DNA of 64,000 bases. Source: a virus. The position numbers and the translations under genes are program-made. Numbering within the stretch: the stretch's first letter is position 1; each line of letters begins with the position of its first letter. The notes under the pieces were generated by a model, which was not told the origin of the DNA, ran no database searches, and saw only the letters and a program-made list of their open reading frames with translations. The DNA lies in the IMG/VR virus record IMGVR_UViG_3300026488_000022, positions 1-64,000 of that record; one strand, given 5' to 3'. This document shows, in pieces, positions 9,209 to 20,300 of this stretch.

Positions 9209-11422
9209 TTATATTAATATAGCCTTAATTTTTTCACTTTTATAATCATTTTTATAAACACTTTCAACATATATATCATTAATATTATAAGAGCTTACAT
9301 CAAAACTAACTATTGTATCATATCTATCAAATGCATAAGTTTTTAATAAATTATTTCCTTCATAAATATTTAATTGTAAATACTCCTCTGTTTGAGCTTC
9401 TGCGTCCCCTGCTACAACCATATCTGCGTCTTGCAAATCACCACTTAAACCGCCTCTAATAGCTGGTGATACATATAAAATATTGTTTTTAATATATGGA
9501 TTGACCGGATTTAAAGGTTTAAAAACAAAAACATCATTAATTTCTTTTTGCAAATTAGAACTTGGAGATATACTATACATATTTTTATAATAAAAATCAT
9601 AATCCAAAGAAAATTCATTACTACTAATTAAAGTGGCTTCACTGAAATAATTATAAAATACCCAAACTTTACTATCAGCAGTATGCTCTGATTTATTACC
9701 ATTTAAGTTTCTAATAATTCCCTCAATTGTCAATTTTTCAGTAGTACCATTATAACTGATATTTTTAACCGAAATTAACTCATTATTAACAAAAACAGTA
9801 ATTTTCAGTTTTTGCCACTCTTCATCACTTAAATTGTAATTATAAGCTTTACCTTTTACATTTTTTAAAACAAATGTAAAATCTCTATCTATATCTTTTG
9901 TAAAAGGTAAATCAGACTCTAACTCACCATATACAAACAAACCAGACAAATAAGTATTGCTATTATGGTTATTTTTTTCATATACACTGCTAACAATACC
10001 ATTTGTTGTTTTAGCACACACAGGTAATAAATTATACTTTCTTTCTTCTAAATTAGGATTTAAAAACAAATTATTTAAAGGTAATAAATCATAAAATTCT
10101 GGCGGGTCATTTAATTGATAAGTTTTAATAAGAGGGTCGATTGTAGTTTTGTATAATCCATCAGTTTTTGGGACTCTATAAATATCTTCAATCGCCTCAA
10201 TTTCGACATAAGACTGATATTCCTTGTCCCCTCCTATTTTTATAATCCTAAAATACATTTCAGGAATATTTAAACTTTCACTTTTTACTTTTACCAATTT
10301 TCCTATATGTAAATCAGGAAAGTCAAGAAAGTTTAGTTTGCACTTTAAAGTAGCCAATGGTTTTCCGTTTTTTTCAATAATTTTATTAGCAACTTTACTC
10401 ATAGTCTCCGCATTGCTAATTAGCTGAAAAGTATAAGTTTTTGGTTTTTCATACCCTAAAATATTGACTAAAGCCTCATTTTTAATTGTGAAACTATCAG
10501 TATTTCCTGTTGCTAAATTTGTATATTTAAAAGTAAAAGTAGTAAAAACATTAGACCAATCTCCTGTTTTTATTGTCAAATCACTTGCATTATATTCATT
10601 TATCTCATATGCAGGTGTATCTTCTTTTTTTATTAAATAAATTTTCCATTTACCATCTAAAATAGAATAATAAAGCGTTCCATCAATTACTCTTAAAACT
10701 TCTTTTATCCAATCAGTTATAGGCTTTTCAGTAGTCATAATAAAAGACACACCTAAGCCCTCATTTTTACAATAATCAAAAGCCTCTTGAAAACTAACTT
10801 CATCTATTTCATTCTCTGGAATACCAATAAAAGTTCTTAGCATATCATAAATAACAGCAACAGGATTAATATCATAACCTATAGCACTGCCTTTTTGATA
10901 AATATTATTTCCTTCAAAAAATGCATTTTCTAAAACCCATCTTGATAATCTAAATTTATAATTAGGAACTTGAGTTGTATTATCCCCTACAAAAGCGTCT
11001 TTAAAAATTGCACAACAAATATTATTTATTTTAACTTTATCTAATAAAGGATAATCAAAAGTGACAGTCCCGCTTTTTGAGGAAACAGGATAAGATAAAC
11101 CCCTAACTCTACTATCTTCACTATTAAGACTATTGGTATAAATCCTTATGATACTTTTTTCAGAATAATCAGAATGATAAACATCACCCTTTCTACCAGT
11201 AACAACATTTAATTCATAAATCCCTTGTGGAGCATTCTCACTATATAAAGCGGAAGGATTAATATCCCCTTCTCCGTCTAACGTTTTTAAATACTCAATA
11301 TTATCATTCCAACTATAACCTGATACCCAATCGCAATTTTCTACTAAAGCATAAACCATTGTTAAGGCATAGCCATAACCTACTAATTGGCAACCACCTC
11401 CTCTTTTACCACCTCCGCCCAT
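9209..11422 (-). CDS. Tail-tip / central fibre protein (J-like)
   Basis: At 737 residues, it starts with a glycine-rich leader (MGGGGKRGGG) followed by GYGYALTMVYALVE, the signature start of phage tail-hub proteins related to lambda J and GTA gp15. The middle (WKIYLIKKED and following) fits the hub folds; the C-terminal third is strand-rich and probably host-facing. It follows the short membrane-type tail protein and a BR0599/DUF2163 protein, the expected order at a siphophage tail tip. Confidence 0.72.
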   Translation of the reverse strand: MGGGGKRGGGCQLVGYGYALTMVYALVENCDWVSGYSWNDNIEYLKTLDGEGDINPSALYSENAPQGIYELNVVTGRKGDVYHSDYSEKSIIRIYTNSLNSEDSRVRGLSYPVSSKSGTVTFDYPLLDKVKINNICCAIFKDAFVGDNTTQVPNYKFRLSRWVLENAFFEGNNIYQKGSAIGYDINPVAVIYDMLRTFIGIPENEIDEVSFQEAFDYCKNEGLGVSFIMTTEKPITDWIKEVLRVIDGTLYYSILDGKWKIYLIKKEDTPAYEINEYNASDLTIKTGDWSNVFTTFTFKYTNLATGNTDSFTIKNEALVNILGYEKPKTYTFQLISNAETMSKVANKIIEKNGKPLATLKCKLNFLDFPDLHIGKLVKVKSESLNIPEMYFRIIKIGGDKEYQSYVEIEAIEDIYRVPKTDGLYKTTIDPLIKTYQLNDPPEFYDLLPLNNLFLNPNLEERKYNLLPVCAKTTNGIVSSVYEKNNHNSNTYLSGLFVYGELESDLPFTKDIDRDFTFVLKNVKGKAYNYNLSDEEWQKLKITVFVNNELISVKNISYNGTTEKLTIEGIIRNLNGNKSEHTADSKVWVFYNYFSEATLISSNEFSLDYDFYYKNMYSISPSSNLQKEINDVFVFKPLNPVNPYIKNNILYVSPAIRGGLSGDLQDADMVVAGDAEAQTEEYLQLNIYEGNNLLKTYAFDRYDTIVSFDVSSYNINDIYVESVYKNDYKSEKIKAILI

Positions 11423-11430
11423 AAAAACTC

Positions 11431-11781
11431 CTAACTACAAGCTTTAATTTTTAAGCTTAATAAATTATTATAATAAATAATATTACCTGATACCCAAACT
11501 GTCCCATACAAAACAGGAATACTCCGTGAATTTGAATTAGTTGGAAAAGTAAAATCATTTAAACTTGCTTGTTCTGCATTACTACTCATACTCGGCACAG
11601 GTATTAATAAATAAACTAAAATTAACAAAGTGGCAATTCCACCAAATAAAAGTAAAGGCTCTATGACATCCTCCTTAAAAACCTGATGTTGAAAGATTTT
11701 TCTGTGGTATATAAGGAAACCCACCAAAATGACTAATATTATTATATTTTTCACAACTTTCGGTAGTTTTACTGCAACCAT
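11431..11781 (-). CDS. Tail-tip associated membrane-type protein, start uncertain
   Basis: The C-terminal part has RSIPVLYGTVWVSGNIIYY, typical of the segment just before phage J-like hubs. One or two hydrophobic helices precede it. The ATG at 11781 overlaps the upstream gene by 107 bp and has no good ribosome site. A strong site, GGAGG (11674-11670), lies just after the upstream stop, but the first in-frame codon behind it is ATA (11664). ATG at 11669 is out of frame and ends after two codons. So either translation starts at 11781 or a rare start is used. An octamer CCGATATA lies 30 nt before 11781 but inside coding sequence. Confidence 0.6.
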   Translation of the reverse strand: MVAVKLPKVVKNIIILVILVGFLIYHRKIFQHQVFKEDVIEPLLLFGGIATLLILVYLLIPVPSMSSNAEQASLNDFTFPTNSNSRSIPVLYGTVWVSGNIIYYNNLLSLKIKACS

Positions 11782-12415
11782 AATAAACTTTTATATTAAT
11801 TATATCGGTAAATAAAAATGGTTTTAACAAAGTAATTTCCCCTGCACTTTCATCATATGCTGTTATATATTGTGTTTCCTGTTTATCAGTTACCACAAAA
11901 CCGCTAATTAAATCATAATATAAATTTTTTAATAAATCAGATTGAATAGTAAAACCATTAATATTAAATTCTCCTACCTGTAATTCAACTTTAAAATCAT
12001 CAATATTTAAACCGCAATTTTCATCACAAAAATTAAAACTACATAAAGAACTATAACTTCTCTTTGGTATGGTCACTTCTTTTAAATTATACTTTGACCC
12101 TATCATTAATTTTACTTGTCTTTTACTATAATCAAATTCACAACTATTAACAACACCTTCAAAAAAAGTAAAACCAAAAGGATATTTAATTATTTTTATC
12201 GTAGGTAATTGAACATTAGGATTTGTCACTAAATAAGCAAAAGGCTTAACATCAATAGGAGCTGTAACCACAGCACCGTTAGAGTCTATATCTAAATTTA
12301 TCTCTTCTCTTTCAATAGGAATAGGCTTATAAACTCTACCGTTAAATTCAATAGGCTCTGGTCCTGTATTATAATAATAAGTTTTCCCCATAAAACCAAC
12401 ATCGTAAAGCTCCAT
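11675..12415 (-). CDS. Tail assembly protein, DUF2163/BR0599 family
   Basis: At 246 residues, its C-terminus GCSKTTESCEKYNNISHFGG closely fits the Cys-rich end of the phage BR0599 family (compare GTA gp14), where paired cysteines hold a compact hub-associated domain. Four further cysteines (CSFNFCDENC) occur near residue 135. It lies between a minor tail protein and the J-like gene, the usual order. Confidence 0.75.
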   Translation of the reverse strand: MELYDVGFMGKTYYYNTGPEPIEFNGRVYKPIPIEREEINLDIDSNGAVVTAPIDVKPFAYLVTNPNVQLPTIKIIKYPFGFTFFEGVVNSCEFDYSKRQVKLMIGSKYNLKEVTIPKRSYSSLCSFNFCDENCGLNIDDFKVELQVGEFNINGFTIQSDLLKNLYYDLISGFVVTDKQETQYITAYDESAGEITLLKPFLFTDIINIKVYYGCSKTTESCEKYNNISHFGGFPYIPQKNLSTSGF

Positions 12416-12417
12416 AA

Positions 12418-13056
12418 CTAACTCCTAAACAAATTTAATAATTTATAATGTGCTACTGTAATTTCTTTAAAATTAAAATTAACACTTCCTCTAAACAAAT
12501 CAATAAAATTAAAAGATAAATCATCTTTACCTAATCTACCTAAGTGTGCAAAACAAAACCTTTTACATTTTTCTGATATTATGTCCTCAGGGACCGGGTC
12601 TTCTAACTCAATTTTTCCAATTTTTTTATTATCAATAAAGTCATTTGACTCTACATTAACAATTTTTGTAATAAAATTTAATTCAGGTATATAAATAAAT
12701 AAAGGACGTAATAAAAAAACTTTATCTAAAAAAGGTATTTCAACATCTAAAAAGATACTTCCTTGATTAACATCATTAATAATAGTGAGTTCATTTACAT
12801 AACTATAAAACCAAAACAACCCTTGCATTCCTTTATTATAAATAAAAAATTGTCTAATCTTGTCAAATTCATAATAATCATCAAATTTGATTTCAACATC
12901 AATATTATAATACTCACTTTCGTTCCATAAATAAAAATTATAATTATAAGGTTTTCCTAAAACAATACGATTATGGTTAATATTTTTTTGAATTTTATTT
13001 AAAGGCAAAAATTCAATAGGAAACAGTGGAAAACCTTTATACTCTAAATAACTCAT
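12418..13056 (-). CDS. Minor tail protein
   Basis: The 212-residue protein has a central segment FFIYNKGMQGLFWFYSY and an end segment RGSVNFNFKEI that match the layout of tail-tip minor proteins encoded just before DUF2163 genes in siphophages. It overlaps the next upstream gene by four bases (ATGA). Exact role in the tip is not known. Confidence 0.55.
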   Translation of the reverse strand: MSYLEYKGFPLFPIEFLPLNKIQKNINHNRIVLGKPYNYNFYLWNESEYYNIDVEIKFDDYYEFDKIRQFFIYNKGMQGLFWFYSYVNELTIINDVNQGSIFLDVEIPFLDKVFLLRPLFIYIPELNFITKIVNVESNDFIDNKKIGKIELEDPVPEDIISEKCKRFCFAHLGRLGKDDLSFNFIDLFRGSVNFNFKEITVAHYKLLNLFRS

Positions 13057-14300
13057 AATAAACCCTTTAAAGGTTTTATACTACTAACTTCTAAATTCAT
13101 TGTATTTTCATTATGTAATCTATCAATGCTACTATTATTTTTTTTCATAACATCAACAACAGGGACAATCCAATTATCTATTGAGTAATCTACAAACCCT
13201 TCTATAATAATATCATTATCAATAATATCAACAATAGTTAATAAATAAGCATTTAATTCATTCTCTATTAAAAATATTTTTGAACCTACCTCAAGAGTTT
13301 TAGGCAAACGTTCTGCTTTTATAATATTTGTTTTATTTCCTATTTCCCGTGGTTTAACCGCCTCAGACCATAAAGGAAAATAATTAAGGTTTCTTTCTAT
13401 CAAGATATTTATATTTTCTAAAAATTTATGTTTATATATTTCTAAATTAGAATAAGTAGCACTAAAATTAACTTTAGGGTTATTCATTGTTGAATAACCC
13501 GTTTCTACACCATTTATTGTTCTAAACATTAATGTATTAAAAAAATAAGTTTCAGTATAAGAATTTTTATCAGGGTAAAAGACAAAACCCCCAGCAAAAG
13601 AACTTCTTTTAAAACATAATTGATATTTTAAATAAAACTCTTTTTCACCATCATTAACCTTAATACTAATCCATTTGCCTTTAACATTCTCATACACATC
13701 TTGGTCTTCTATAACAAGTTGAAAACATAATTGGCTATTTGGATACAAAATATCCCCTACACTTAAACCTACAAATTTAACACCAAAAAGTTCAGATATA
13801 CCTACAATTTCTACATTTCTTTTATAACCAGAAACTAAACAGTAATTTACCTTAACTTTATTAAAAATAACATCGTTTGAATAATAAAAAGTAGTAGTTC
13901 TTTCAAAAAAATCACCTTCAGTATCATAAACTAACCACAACAAACCATCATTGATAATTCTTGTTTTTTCACAAAAATTTTCGTACTTTAAATTCTCTAT
14001 ATTATTATAAAGTTTATCTGTGAAAACATATGCATTATAACTTGTTATAACCTCTTGTTTCTTAGGTAAAACATAATTATCTACTCTTAAAGTTTTATCT
14101 AAAAAACAAAAGGAAAAAGAAAAAGAATTATTACAAAAAACATTATTTTGACCATACCCGGCTAAACGTTTAACAATTTGATAACTAACACTTTCTTGAA
14201 TTTGTATATTTTCACTATCATATATACGTAATTTTATGGGAACATAATTCTTATCTAAAATTGAAACTTGTTCTGTAACATATTTTATAATTGTTCCCAT
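13053..14300 (-). CDS. Tail appendage protein, paralogue of 30940-31917
   Basis: Function not recognised. The 415-residue protein shares its N-terminus (KYVTEQVSILDKNYVPIKLR and ESVSYQ) and middle (SGYKRNVEI, VGDILYPN, LCFKRS) with the 325-residue protein at 30940-31917, so the two genes come from a duplication. This copy has about 110 extra C-terminal residues. It lies in the tail-tip operon. Confidence 0.55.
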   Translation of the reverse strand: MGTIIKYVTEQVSILDKNYVPIKLRIYDSENIQIQESVSYQIVKRLAGYGQNNVFCNNSFSFSFCFLDKTLRVDNYVLPKKQEVITSYNAYVFTDKLYNNIENLKYENFCEKTRIINDGLLWLVYDTEGDFFERTTTFYYSNDVIFNKVKVNYCLVSGYKRNVEIVGISELFGVKFVGLSVGDILYPNSQLCFQLVIEDQDVYENVKGKWISIKVNDGEKEFYLKYQLCFKRSSFAGGFVFYPDKNSYTETYFFNTLMFRTINGVETGYSTMNNPKVNFSATYSNLEIYKHKFLENINILIERNLNYFPLWSEAVKPREIGNKTNIIKAERLPKTLEVGSKIFLIENELNAYLLTIVDIIDNDIIIEGFVDYSIDNWIVPVVDVMKKNNSSIDRLHNENTMNLEVSSIKPLKGLL

Positions 14301-14313
14301 TAAATTACCTTAT

Positions 14314-15300
14314 TTAGTATTTTTCCGAAACTATTTCAAATTCACTTTCCTCAACTAAAAGTGCTAAATTTAATTTTGAAGCAATGTCATAAACTTCAGG
14401 AAAACGATAACATAACTTTTGTTCTCCATTAATATCTTTAATATTTACAATATTTGGGTGATAGTAACTACTAATAGAATAATTCTCATAACTATAACCA
14501 ATAAATTTCCACTCTTCTACATCAGTATCAAAATTTGTATCTACAAAATAAGCAATAGGGCAAGCACTAACACTACTATTAGGTTGTGGGTAATGCCTAA
14601 AACCAACTGATTTATCTACATCAAGTTTGTGTTTTCTCGTAAGAATTCCACTTTCAGTATCTCCCCACCAATAACCATTATAAAAAATCAATGCTTTATC
14701 AGCAGTTTCGTGCCAATAATTAGTTATATACATTCCTCCGTTATCTTTATCTAAACAATTAAATACTTGAAATTTGAAAAATCCATTAAAATAAATTCTA
14801 TCTTCATAACGCCCAAGTAAAATTTGGGGTAAAGTAAAACTAATACTATAATCGGTTATCAACAAATTAACCAAAAAATTACTATAAATTTTAGGTTGTG
14901 GATTATAAGGCAAATAATCCATTAAAGTTTTAAACGTTTCACAATTTGTACCGTCACTTATAGCTCCTTCTTGTTCGCATAAATCCTTGCTACTATCATA
15001 ACTTTTACAAGGTATAAATTTTAAATACTGTTTATCATCATCACTATCATAATAATATTTAAAAATTAAATGTGGCTCATAATTTAACCCACTAACTTTA
15101 TTTTTAACAATCAATAAACCTATACCGTTTCTACCCCACTTATCTGTGGCAGTTTGGACTTCAACAATCTCCCAAGCATTAGTTCTATAATTTAAAGCCT
15201 TATATAATTCATTTAAAATAGACCAATTCTCTTCAGGTGTATCTACAACACTATCTAAACCTGTTGTCATATCTAAACTTTTAAACCAAGTTAATTTCAT
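14314..15300 (-). CDS. Tail structural protein of unknown role
   Basis: The 328-residue protein is aromatic- and strand-rich without a recognised domain. It starts MKLTWFKSLDMTTGLDS and has many Tyr and Trp in the middle (NGYWWGD), as in phage receptor-contact or fibre-base proteins. It sits between the LamG-containing protein and the 415-residue paralogue within a late operon. Confidence 0.45.
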   Translation of the reverse strand: MKLTWFKSLDMTTGLDSVVDTPEENWSILNELYKALNYRTNAWEIVEVQTATDKWGRNGIGLLIVKNKVSGLNYEPHLIFKYYYDSDDDKQYLKFIPCKSYDSSKDLCEQEGAISDGTNCETFKTLMDYLPYNPQPKIYSNFLVNLLITDYSISFTLPQILLGRYEDRIYFNGFFKFQVFNCLDKDNGGMYITNYWHETADKALIFYNGYWWGDTESGILTRKHKLDVDKSVGFRHYPQPNSSVSACPIAYFVDTNFDTDVEEWKFIGYSYENYSISSYYHPNIVNIKDINGEQKLCYRFPEVYDIASKLNLALLVEESEFEIVSEKY

Positions 15301-15303
15301 TTT

Positions 15304-17196
15304 TTACTCCTCATTTAATTCTACAAGATAGTTATATGGTGCTTTTATATGATTATCAGGAATAACTATATGCTTAACACCATTTATATAAACTTCAGTT
15401 TCTGGTTGAATTTCAGTAAAATTAATCAAATATAACCATTTAGGACTACCAAAATTAATAATTTTCAAATCATCAGCAATATTTCTGTATTTATTAACTT
15501 TAATAACAGAAATACTTTGATTATCATTTATAATTTCTCGCCACTCTCCAGATAAAGCCCCATCTGAAACATAATTATTAACCCAAGATGTACCATTCCA
15601 AAAACTTGTATTATCATTATACATTAAACCAAACCTAAAACTATCATTATTCACATCATAAGCATTATTACCCCCCCAACCTAAAACAAAAGGTAAATCA
15701 TATGTCTTATCTCCTTCTCCCCAACCTAAATAAAAAATTTGATAAGTTGGATTTTCAGTTTGAGAAGGGTCATATTTTTTTAGAACAATTAAAATATCTT
15801 CTCCATCAGTTACGTACCAATACTTTTCAATCATTTCATTATGCAATCCCCAATGTAATTTAGGAATATAAAAATTAATGTTTTCATTAAAAGAAACATT
15901 AGTAGCTCTATTCATCTGGTAATTCCACTCATAATTAGGTACAACATAAATACTTGAATTTAAAGATTGTAAATAGTCCTCTGTTTCTCCAATAAAATTA
16001 ACTACGTTAAAAAATCTAATTTCATTATTTTTAATTTGTAAAAAACCACTTTTATTAGTTTGAAGTAAAACATTTTTATATAAGCCTGTATCATTAAACA
16101 AAGAAATATAAAAATCATTTAATTCTTTAGGAGGAAAGCCATTTTCATCAAAACTATTTATTTCCTCTTCTGTTAATAACCTATCCCAAACATAATAACT
16201 GCTTACATAAACAGGAGCATCAATTTGTTTTCCAAATAGTCCTTTAAAATTTTTCCATTTATCATTTTGTAAATTATCAACAACTTTTACACCATCAACA
16301 TACACACTTAATTTACCTTCTGTACTATTAATCAAAACAACCAAAGTAACAGGACCTTTTCCTTCTACAATATCCACAATATTACATAAAACTTCATCAT
16401 CAAAATATAAATTACCATCTCTTAAGTCAGTTTGAATATAAAAATTCTTTTCACTTGTGTAATAATCAGAAGTAAAATTAGAAATATACATTCTATTTAT
16501 ATAATAATTATTAGATAAATCAGCTTTTACTAACTCACCAAATTGGGCGTGTAGTACCAGCGTAACATCCCCGTCAATACTATGAGATGAAGAATTAATG
16601 TCAGAACAATAAACTCTCCCATTTCTAAAGGGAGCAATTTTCTCAAAAGAATAATGAGTAGCTCCTATATTCCCTCCTCTACTAAAATAAATTTTTTTGT
16701 TTTTATATTTATTAAAATTCTGTGTTCTTCCTACACTACCAATTATATGTGTATAAGTTACATCAAAACCATAAGTTCCAGCAATCCAAGCTTTATTAAC
16801 TTCTACGTCGTTTTCTTCAAAGTTGGCTAAAACTTTAAAGGGTTTTGAGCTTCCTTTAATAACATCAATAGTTACAATATCTCCATCTTGCCACTCATTC
16901 TCCCCCTGTCTAATTGTAAAACTAATAATACCATTATCATAGGCTTGGTCTATTTGTGCGTCATCTTTTGCACCACTAACGCTACCTGTTACCTTAAAAA
17001 CATCATTAGTTGCGTCATATTTTATTTCCCAAGTTTCTGTGACAACTGTATCTGGATTAAAAGTAATATTTTCAATATTCCCATCTCCTTGTGCTAAATC
17101 ATAGCTTGTTTCCATACTCACAGGGTTACTTAAAAACTCTACTAAATTATCAATAGCTTCTTTTACTGTTTTTTTACATTCAACTCTATATGCCAT
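15304..17196 (-). CDS. Tail appendage protein with shared beta domain and LamG-like domain
   Basis: At residues about 40-125 of 630 is a beta domain (TETWEIKYD, KVTGSVSG, DNGIISFTI, DGDIVTIDV) that is also found in the tail tube protein at 29568 and in the protein at 31917. At about 150-355 follows a concanavalin/LamG-like jelly roll ending VYVDGVKVVDNL and YVWDRLLTEEEINSF. Such folds bind sugars, so a role in host-surface contact is likely. It opens the tail-tip operon and has the late octamer 31 nt before its ATG. Confidence 0.6.
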   Translation of the reverse strand: MAYRVECKKTVKEAIDNLVEFLSNPVSMETSYDLAQGDGNIENITFNPDTVVTETWEIKYDATNDVFKVTGSVSGAKDDAQIDQAYDNGIISFTIRQGENEWQDGDIVTIDVIKGSSKPFKVLANFEENDVEVNKAWIAGTYGFDVTYTHIIGSVGRTQNFNKYKNKKIYFSRGGNIGATHYSFEKIAPFRNGRVYCSDINSSSHSIDGDVTLVLHAQFGELVKADLSNNYYINRMYISNFTSDYYTSEKNFYIQTDLRDGNLYFDDEVLCNIVDIVEGKGPVTLVVLINSTEGKLSVYVDGVKVVDNLQNDKWKNFKGLFGKQIDAPVYVSSYYVWDRLLTEEEINSFDENGFPPKELNDFYISLFNDTGLYKNVLLQTNKSGFLQIKNNEIRFFNVVNFIGETEDYLQSLNSSIYVVPNYEWNYQMNRATNVSFNENINFYIPKLHWGLHNEMIEKYWYVTDGEDILIVLKKYDPSQTENPTYQIFYLGWGEGDKTYDLPFVLGWGGNNAYDVNNDSFRFGLMYNDNTSFWNGTSWVNNYVSDGALSGEWREIINDNQSISVIKVNKYRNIADDLKIINFGSPKWLYLINFTEIQPETEVYINGVKHIVIPDNHIKAPYNYLVELNEE

Positions 17197-17226
17197 TTAT
17201 AGCCTTTTTATTGATTTACTAAAAGG

Positions 17227-17234
17227 TATATCGG
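17227..17234 (-). promoter_or_regulatory. Late promoter octamer 1
   Basis: CCGATATA on the minus strand, 31 nt before the 17196 start. One of 13 intergenic sites of the CTGATATA/CCGATATA class. Confidence 0.55.
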
Positions 17235-17267
17235 AAATAAAAAATTACAAAACGAAAACTTTAAAAC

Positions 17268-17287
17268 TTCCCCTAAATTTAGGGGAA
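17268..17287 (-). terminator. Perfect 20-bp palindrome, possible terminator
   Basis: TTCCCCTAAATTTAGGGGAA lies between the tape measure stop and the next gene. On the minus strand AAGTTTTAAAGTTTT follows, giving a weak T-rich tail. A close relative (TTCCC-TAAATTTC-GGGAA) occurs at 57913-57930. Confidence 0.4.
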
Positions 17288-17305
17288 ACTAAAGATTTTT
17301 CTTTC

Positions 17306-17340
17306 TTATATTATAACTAACTTTAAGGGTTTGGACACTT
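17306..17340 (-). repeat. Intergenic element copy 2, truncated
   Basis: Only the TATATTATAA and AACTTTAAGGGTTTGGACAC part of the element remains. The element sequence stops exactly at the tape measure stop codon (17339-17341), so the deletion or exchange endpoint lies at the gene end. Confidence 0.7.
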
Positions 17341-20300
17341 ATTTTCCAACAACATTTCTTATAATTGTTCTGCCACTTCTACTTGTTAAATAGTCTTCAA
17401 ATGCTTTTGTATCTACACTATTTAAAATAACTACCTCAGGTGTTGGGGCAGTAACATTCACTTGAGGTGAAGTATTACCACTTGCTTTAATTGCTTTAAC
17501 TTCCTCTTTGCTTAAAACATATTCTCCTTTTTGTAAAATTGCAGGAATTTCATCATCTTTTAACCCGCCCATTTTTTGATTAGCAGTTTGCCTATCTACA
17601 TAACCTCCTGTATGAAATCTTTGTGCTTTAATAATAGCAACTCTCATCATACCTGTTGCAACCGCTAAACCAGCCGCCACATAGTTAAATGGTATAGGTA
17701 ACTCTGTCATTGCTTTTTGAGCCGAAGCATAAGTATCAATTATTGCTTGTGCCACCCTCATTGCCTTATAAACTGCAAACCATTTTTTTTGTTTTATTAG
17801 TCCTGCTTGCATCATTTGGTCTAACATACCAGAAAATTGCCCTATATAACCGCTTAATGCTGACAAAGACGCATTAAAACTTGCTTTTTCAAGAGCTTTT
17901 CTTTTTTCTATTTCATTTTTTACTATCTCAGTTTTTAAAGCCTCTAATTTTTTATAAGCCTCAGCTTCAGTTATTCTTTTAGACTCTAATTCTTGTAAAA
18001 TTTCTTGTTCTTGAGCTTGTATTAAAGCTTTTTTTTGTGCATAAAAATTTTTAATAGCCTGAATTTGTTGTTGATATTGATTAAAAGCATTAACTGCACC
18101 AGCCGTACCACTATCAACATTCCCCGGCACTATACCTAATTTAATTTCTTTTTCTTTTTGTTTTAATTCTTGTGCTTTTGTTTTAATATAAGCATTTATA
18201 TTTCCAAAATAAGCGTTTAGTTTTTCTTTATCTTTTTCACTATCAAAACTAACAATACTTAACTTTCTTCTATTTTCATACATTTTATTTTGTATATCTA
18301 ACAAAAGAGCGTCAGCTGGATTTTGCATTGCTTTAGTTTCTCTATTCATTTCAGCGATTGTAGCTTTAATCCTTTGTCTTATTTCTAATTCTTTAATTTC
18401 TGCCTGTAAAGTTCTTTTTTTATACTCCTCTTCTTTTTGATATAAACCTTTAATTTCACTTTCTAATTCTCTTTTTTTAGTTAAAAGTTGGGTTTTTTGT
18501 TCTTCATCTTTATAACCTGTCCATTTTAAACGTTTAATTTTAGCTACTAAAGCATAATACTCTTTTTCTTTTGCAACTCTTTGGTCATAATAAGTTTTAT
18601 ACATACCGTCTAATCTTTGTATTTCTTTTTGAGCCTCTACTAAATCATTTACAATAGGCATACGACCTGTTGCTTTTACCTTTTCTAAATCAGAGAACGC
18701 TTGTCTTAGTTTATCAGCCAATCTTTGAATTTCAGCCTCTACTTCACCAAAATCTTTAAAATTAAAAATATCTTTAATTTGATAATCCTGCCATTTAACC
18801 TCTAATGATTTTTTAGTAGAGTTTGCTTTATTAGCTACTGAATTTAAAGCATTCAGTCTTGCTTTTAAAATACCTTCTAAATTTGCAAAATCTTTGTCAA
18901 GCCCTTCTAAATATGCTTTTAATGCTTGATATGTATTTTTATCTAAGCTGTTTTTAGTTTTATCTAACAATAATTTCAATCTTATAAATTCAGCCTCTAA
19001 TTTAACAACTTCTTTAGGGTCAGTAGCATTTGCAAGCATAGTTTTAAATTGTATAAATTCTTTAGCTAAACTTTCTGGTAAAACATTGACATCAATTTTA
19101 GCTTGTTTAAAGCTAACTTCCATTGTATCTACAAGACCTTTTACTGTTTCTCTAAAAGCATTATCAAGCTCTGTATTTAAGTTATTTACTAAGTCAGTTA
19201 CATCAAGCCCGTTTTTTAAGAAAAACTTAATCTTTTCTGATAATTGTTGAAATCTTTGAACTTCCTCTTTAGTTACTAAAGTAATTAAACCTTTTTTAGT
19301 CTCGTCTTTTATTTCTTGAACATCTCTTTTTACTTTATCTTTAAAAACACCAAAATTCACAGTTAGCATATCAAAAGGATTAGTATCTAATCGAATACTA
19401 TTTAATGTAGTATCTATCTGTTTTATTTTTTGATTTAAAATTTCACTTTGTTTTATAGGTGTTGTAAAATCTATTAAATTCTGTTCCCAAGTAGTATTAG
19501 AAACACCTTGTGCTACGTTTGGTGTTTGTTCTTTATAAGGAGTAAAAACACTTACAGTCTGTGCTACATTTGTTTTAGGTTTATAATTAGCAAACTCTTT
19601 TAATTTTTCTAATTGTTTTTCTATAACAATAATTTGATTTTCTAATTCTTTTGAATTTGTTTTTAAATACTGAGACCTCAATCTTTCTAACTTAGCACTT
19701 AATAGTTGGTATTCAACATATTTTTGAGCTTTATCAACTTCTTCTTGTTTTTGTTTAACTAAATTTTCTTGTTCATTAATAATCTTTTTATACATTTCTA
19801 ATTGTTGCTCAATTTTGTTTAACTCACTGCCTAATAATTTAATTCTTTGACTATCATTATTAACCAAGGCTTCTGCTAATTGTTTTTTAATTTGTTGTTT
19901 TTTAGCTATTAAGCTATCATATTGTGAGATTAAACTGTTTAATTTCTGTTGTTCAGCTAACAAACCATTACTTTTTGCTAATTCCTCATTTACATTTTTA
20001 ATTGTAAAAAACAACTTACCAAAAGCACCTAAAGCTAAAGTTGCCACTAAAACATAAGGATTTCTCATTGCAATTAAAGCAACACTTGTTAAAGCGCCCC
20101 CAATTGCTTTAACAATATCTAAAAGGTTTTTACCTGCTAAAGTAGCCATTCTAAATGACTCTACTAAAGACTTAACACCTTTAAAAATTAATACACCTCC
20201 AATAACTCCTGCAATACCTTTGATTATACTCCATATTTGACTTAAATCTCTTTGAATTTGTGGCATAGCATTATTAATAGTATTAACCCACTCAATAGTT

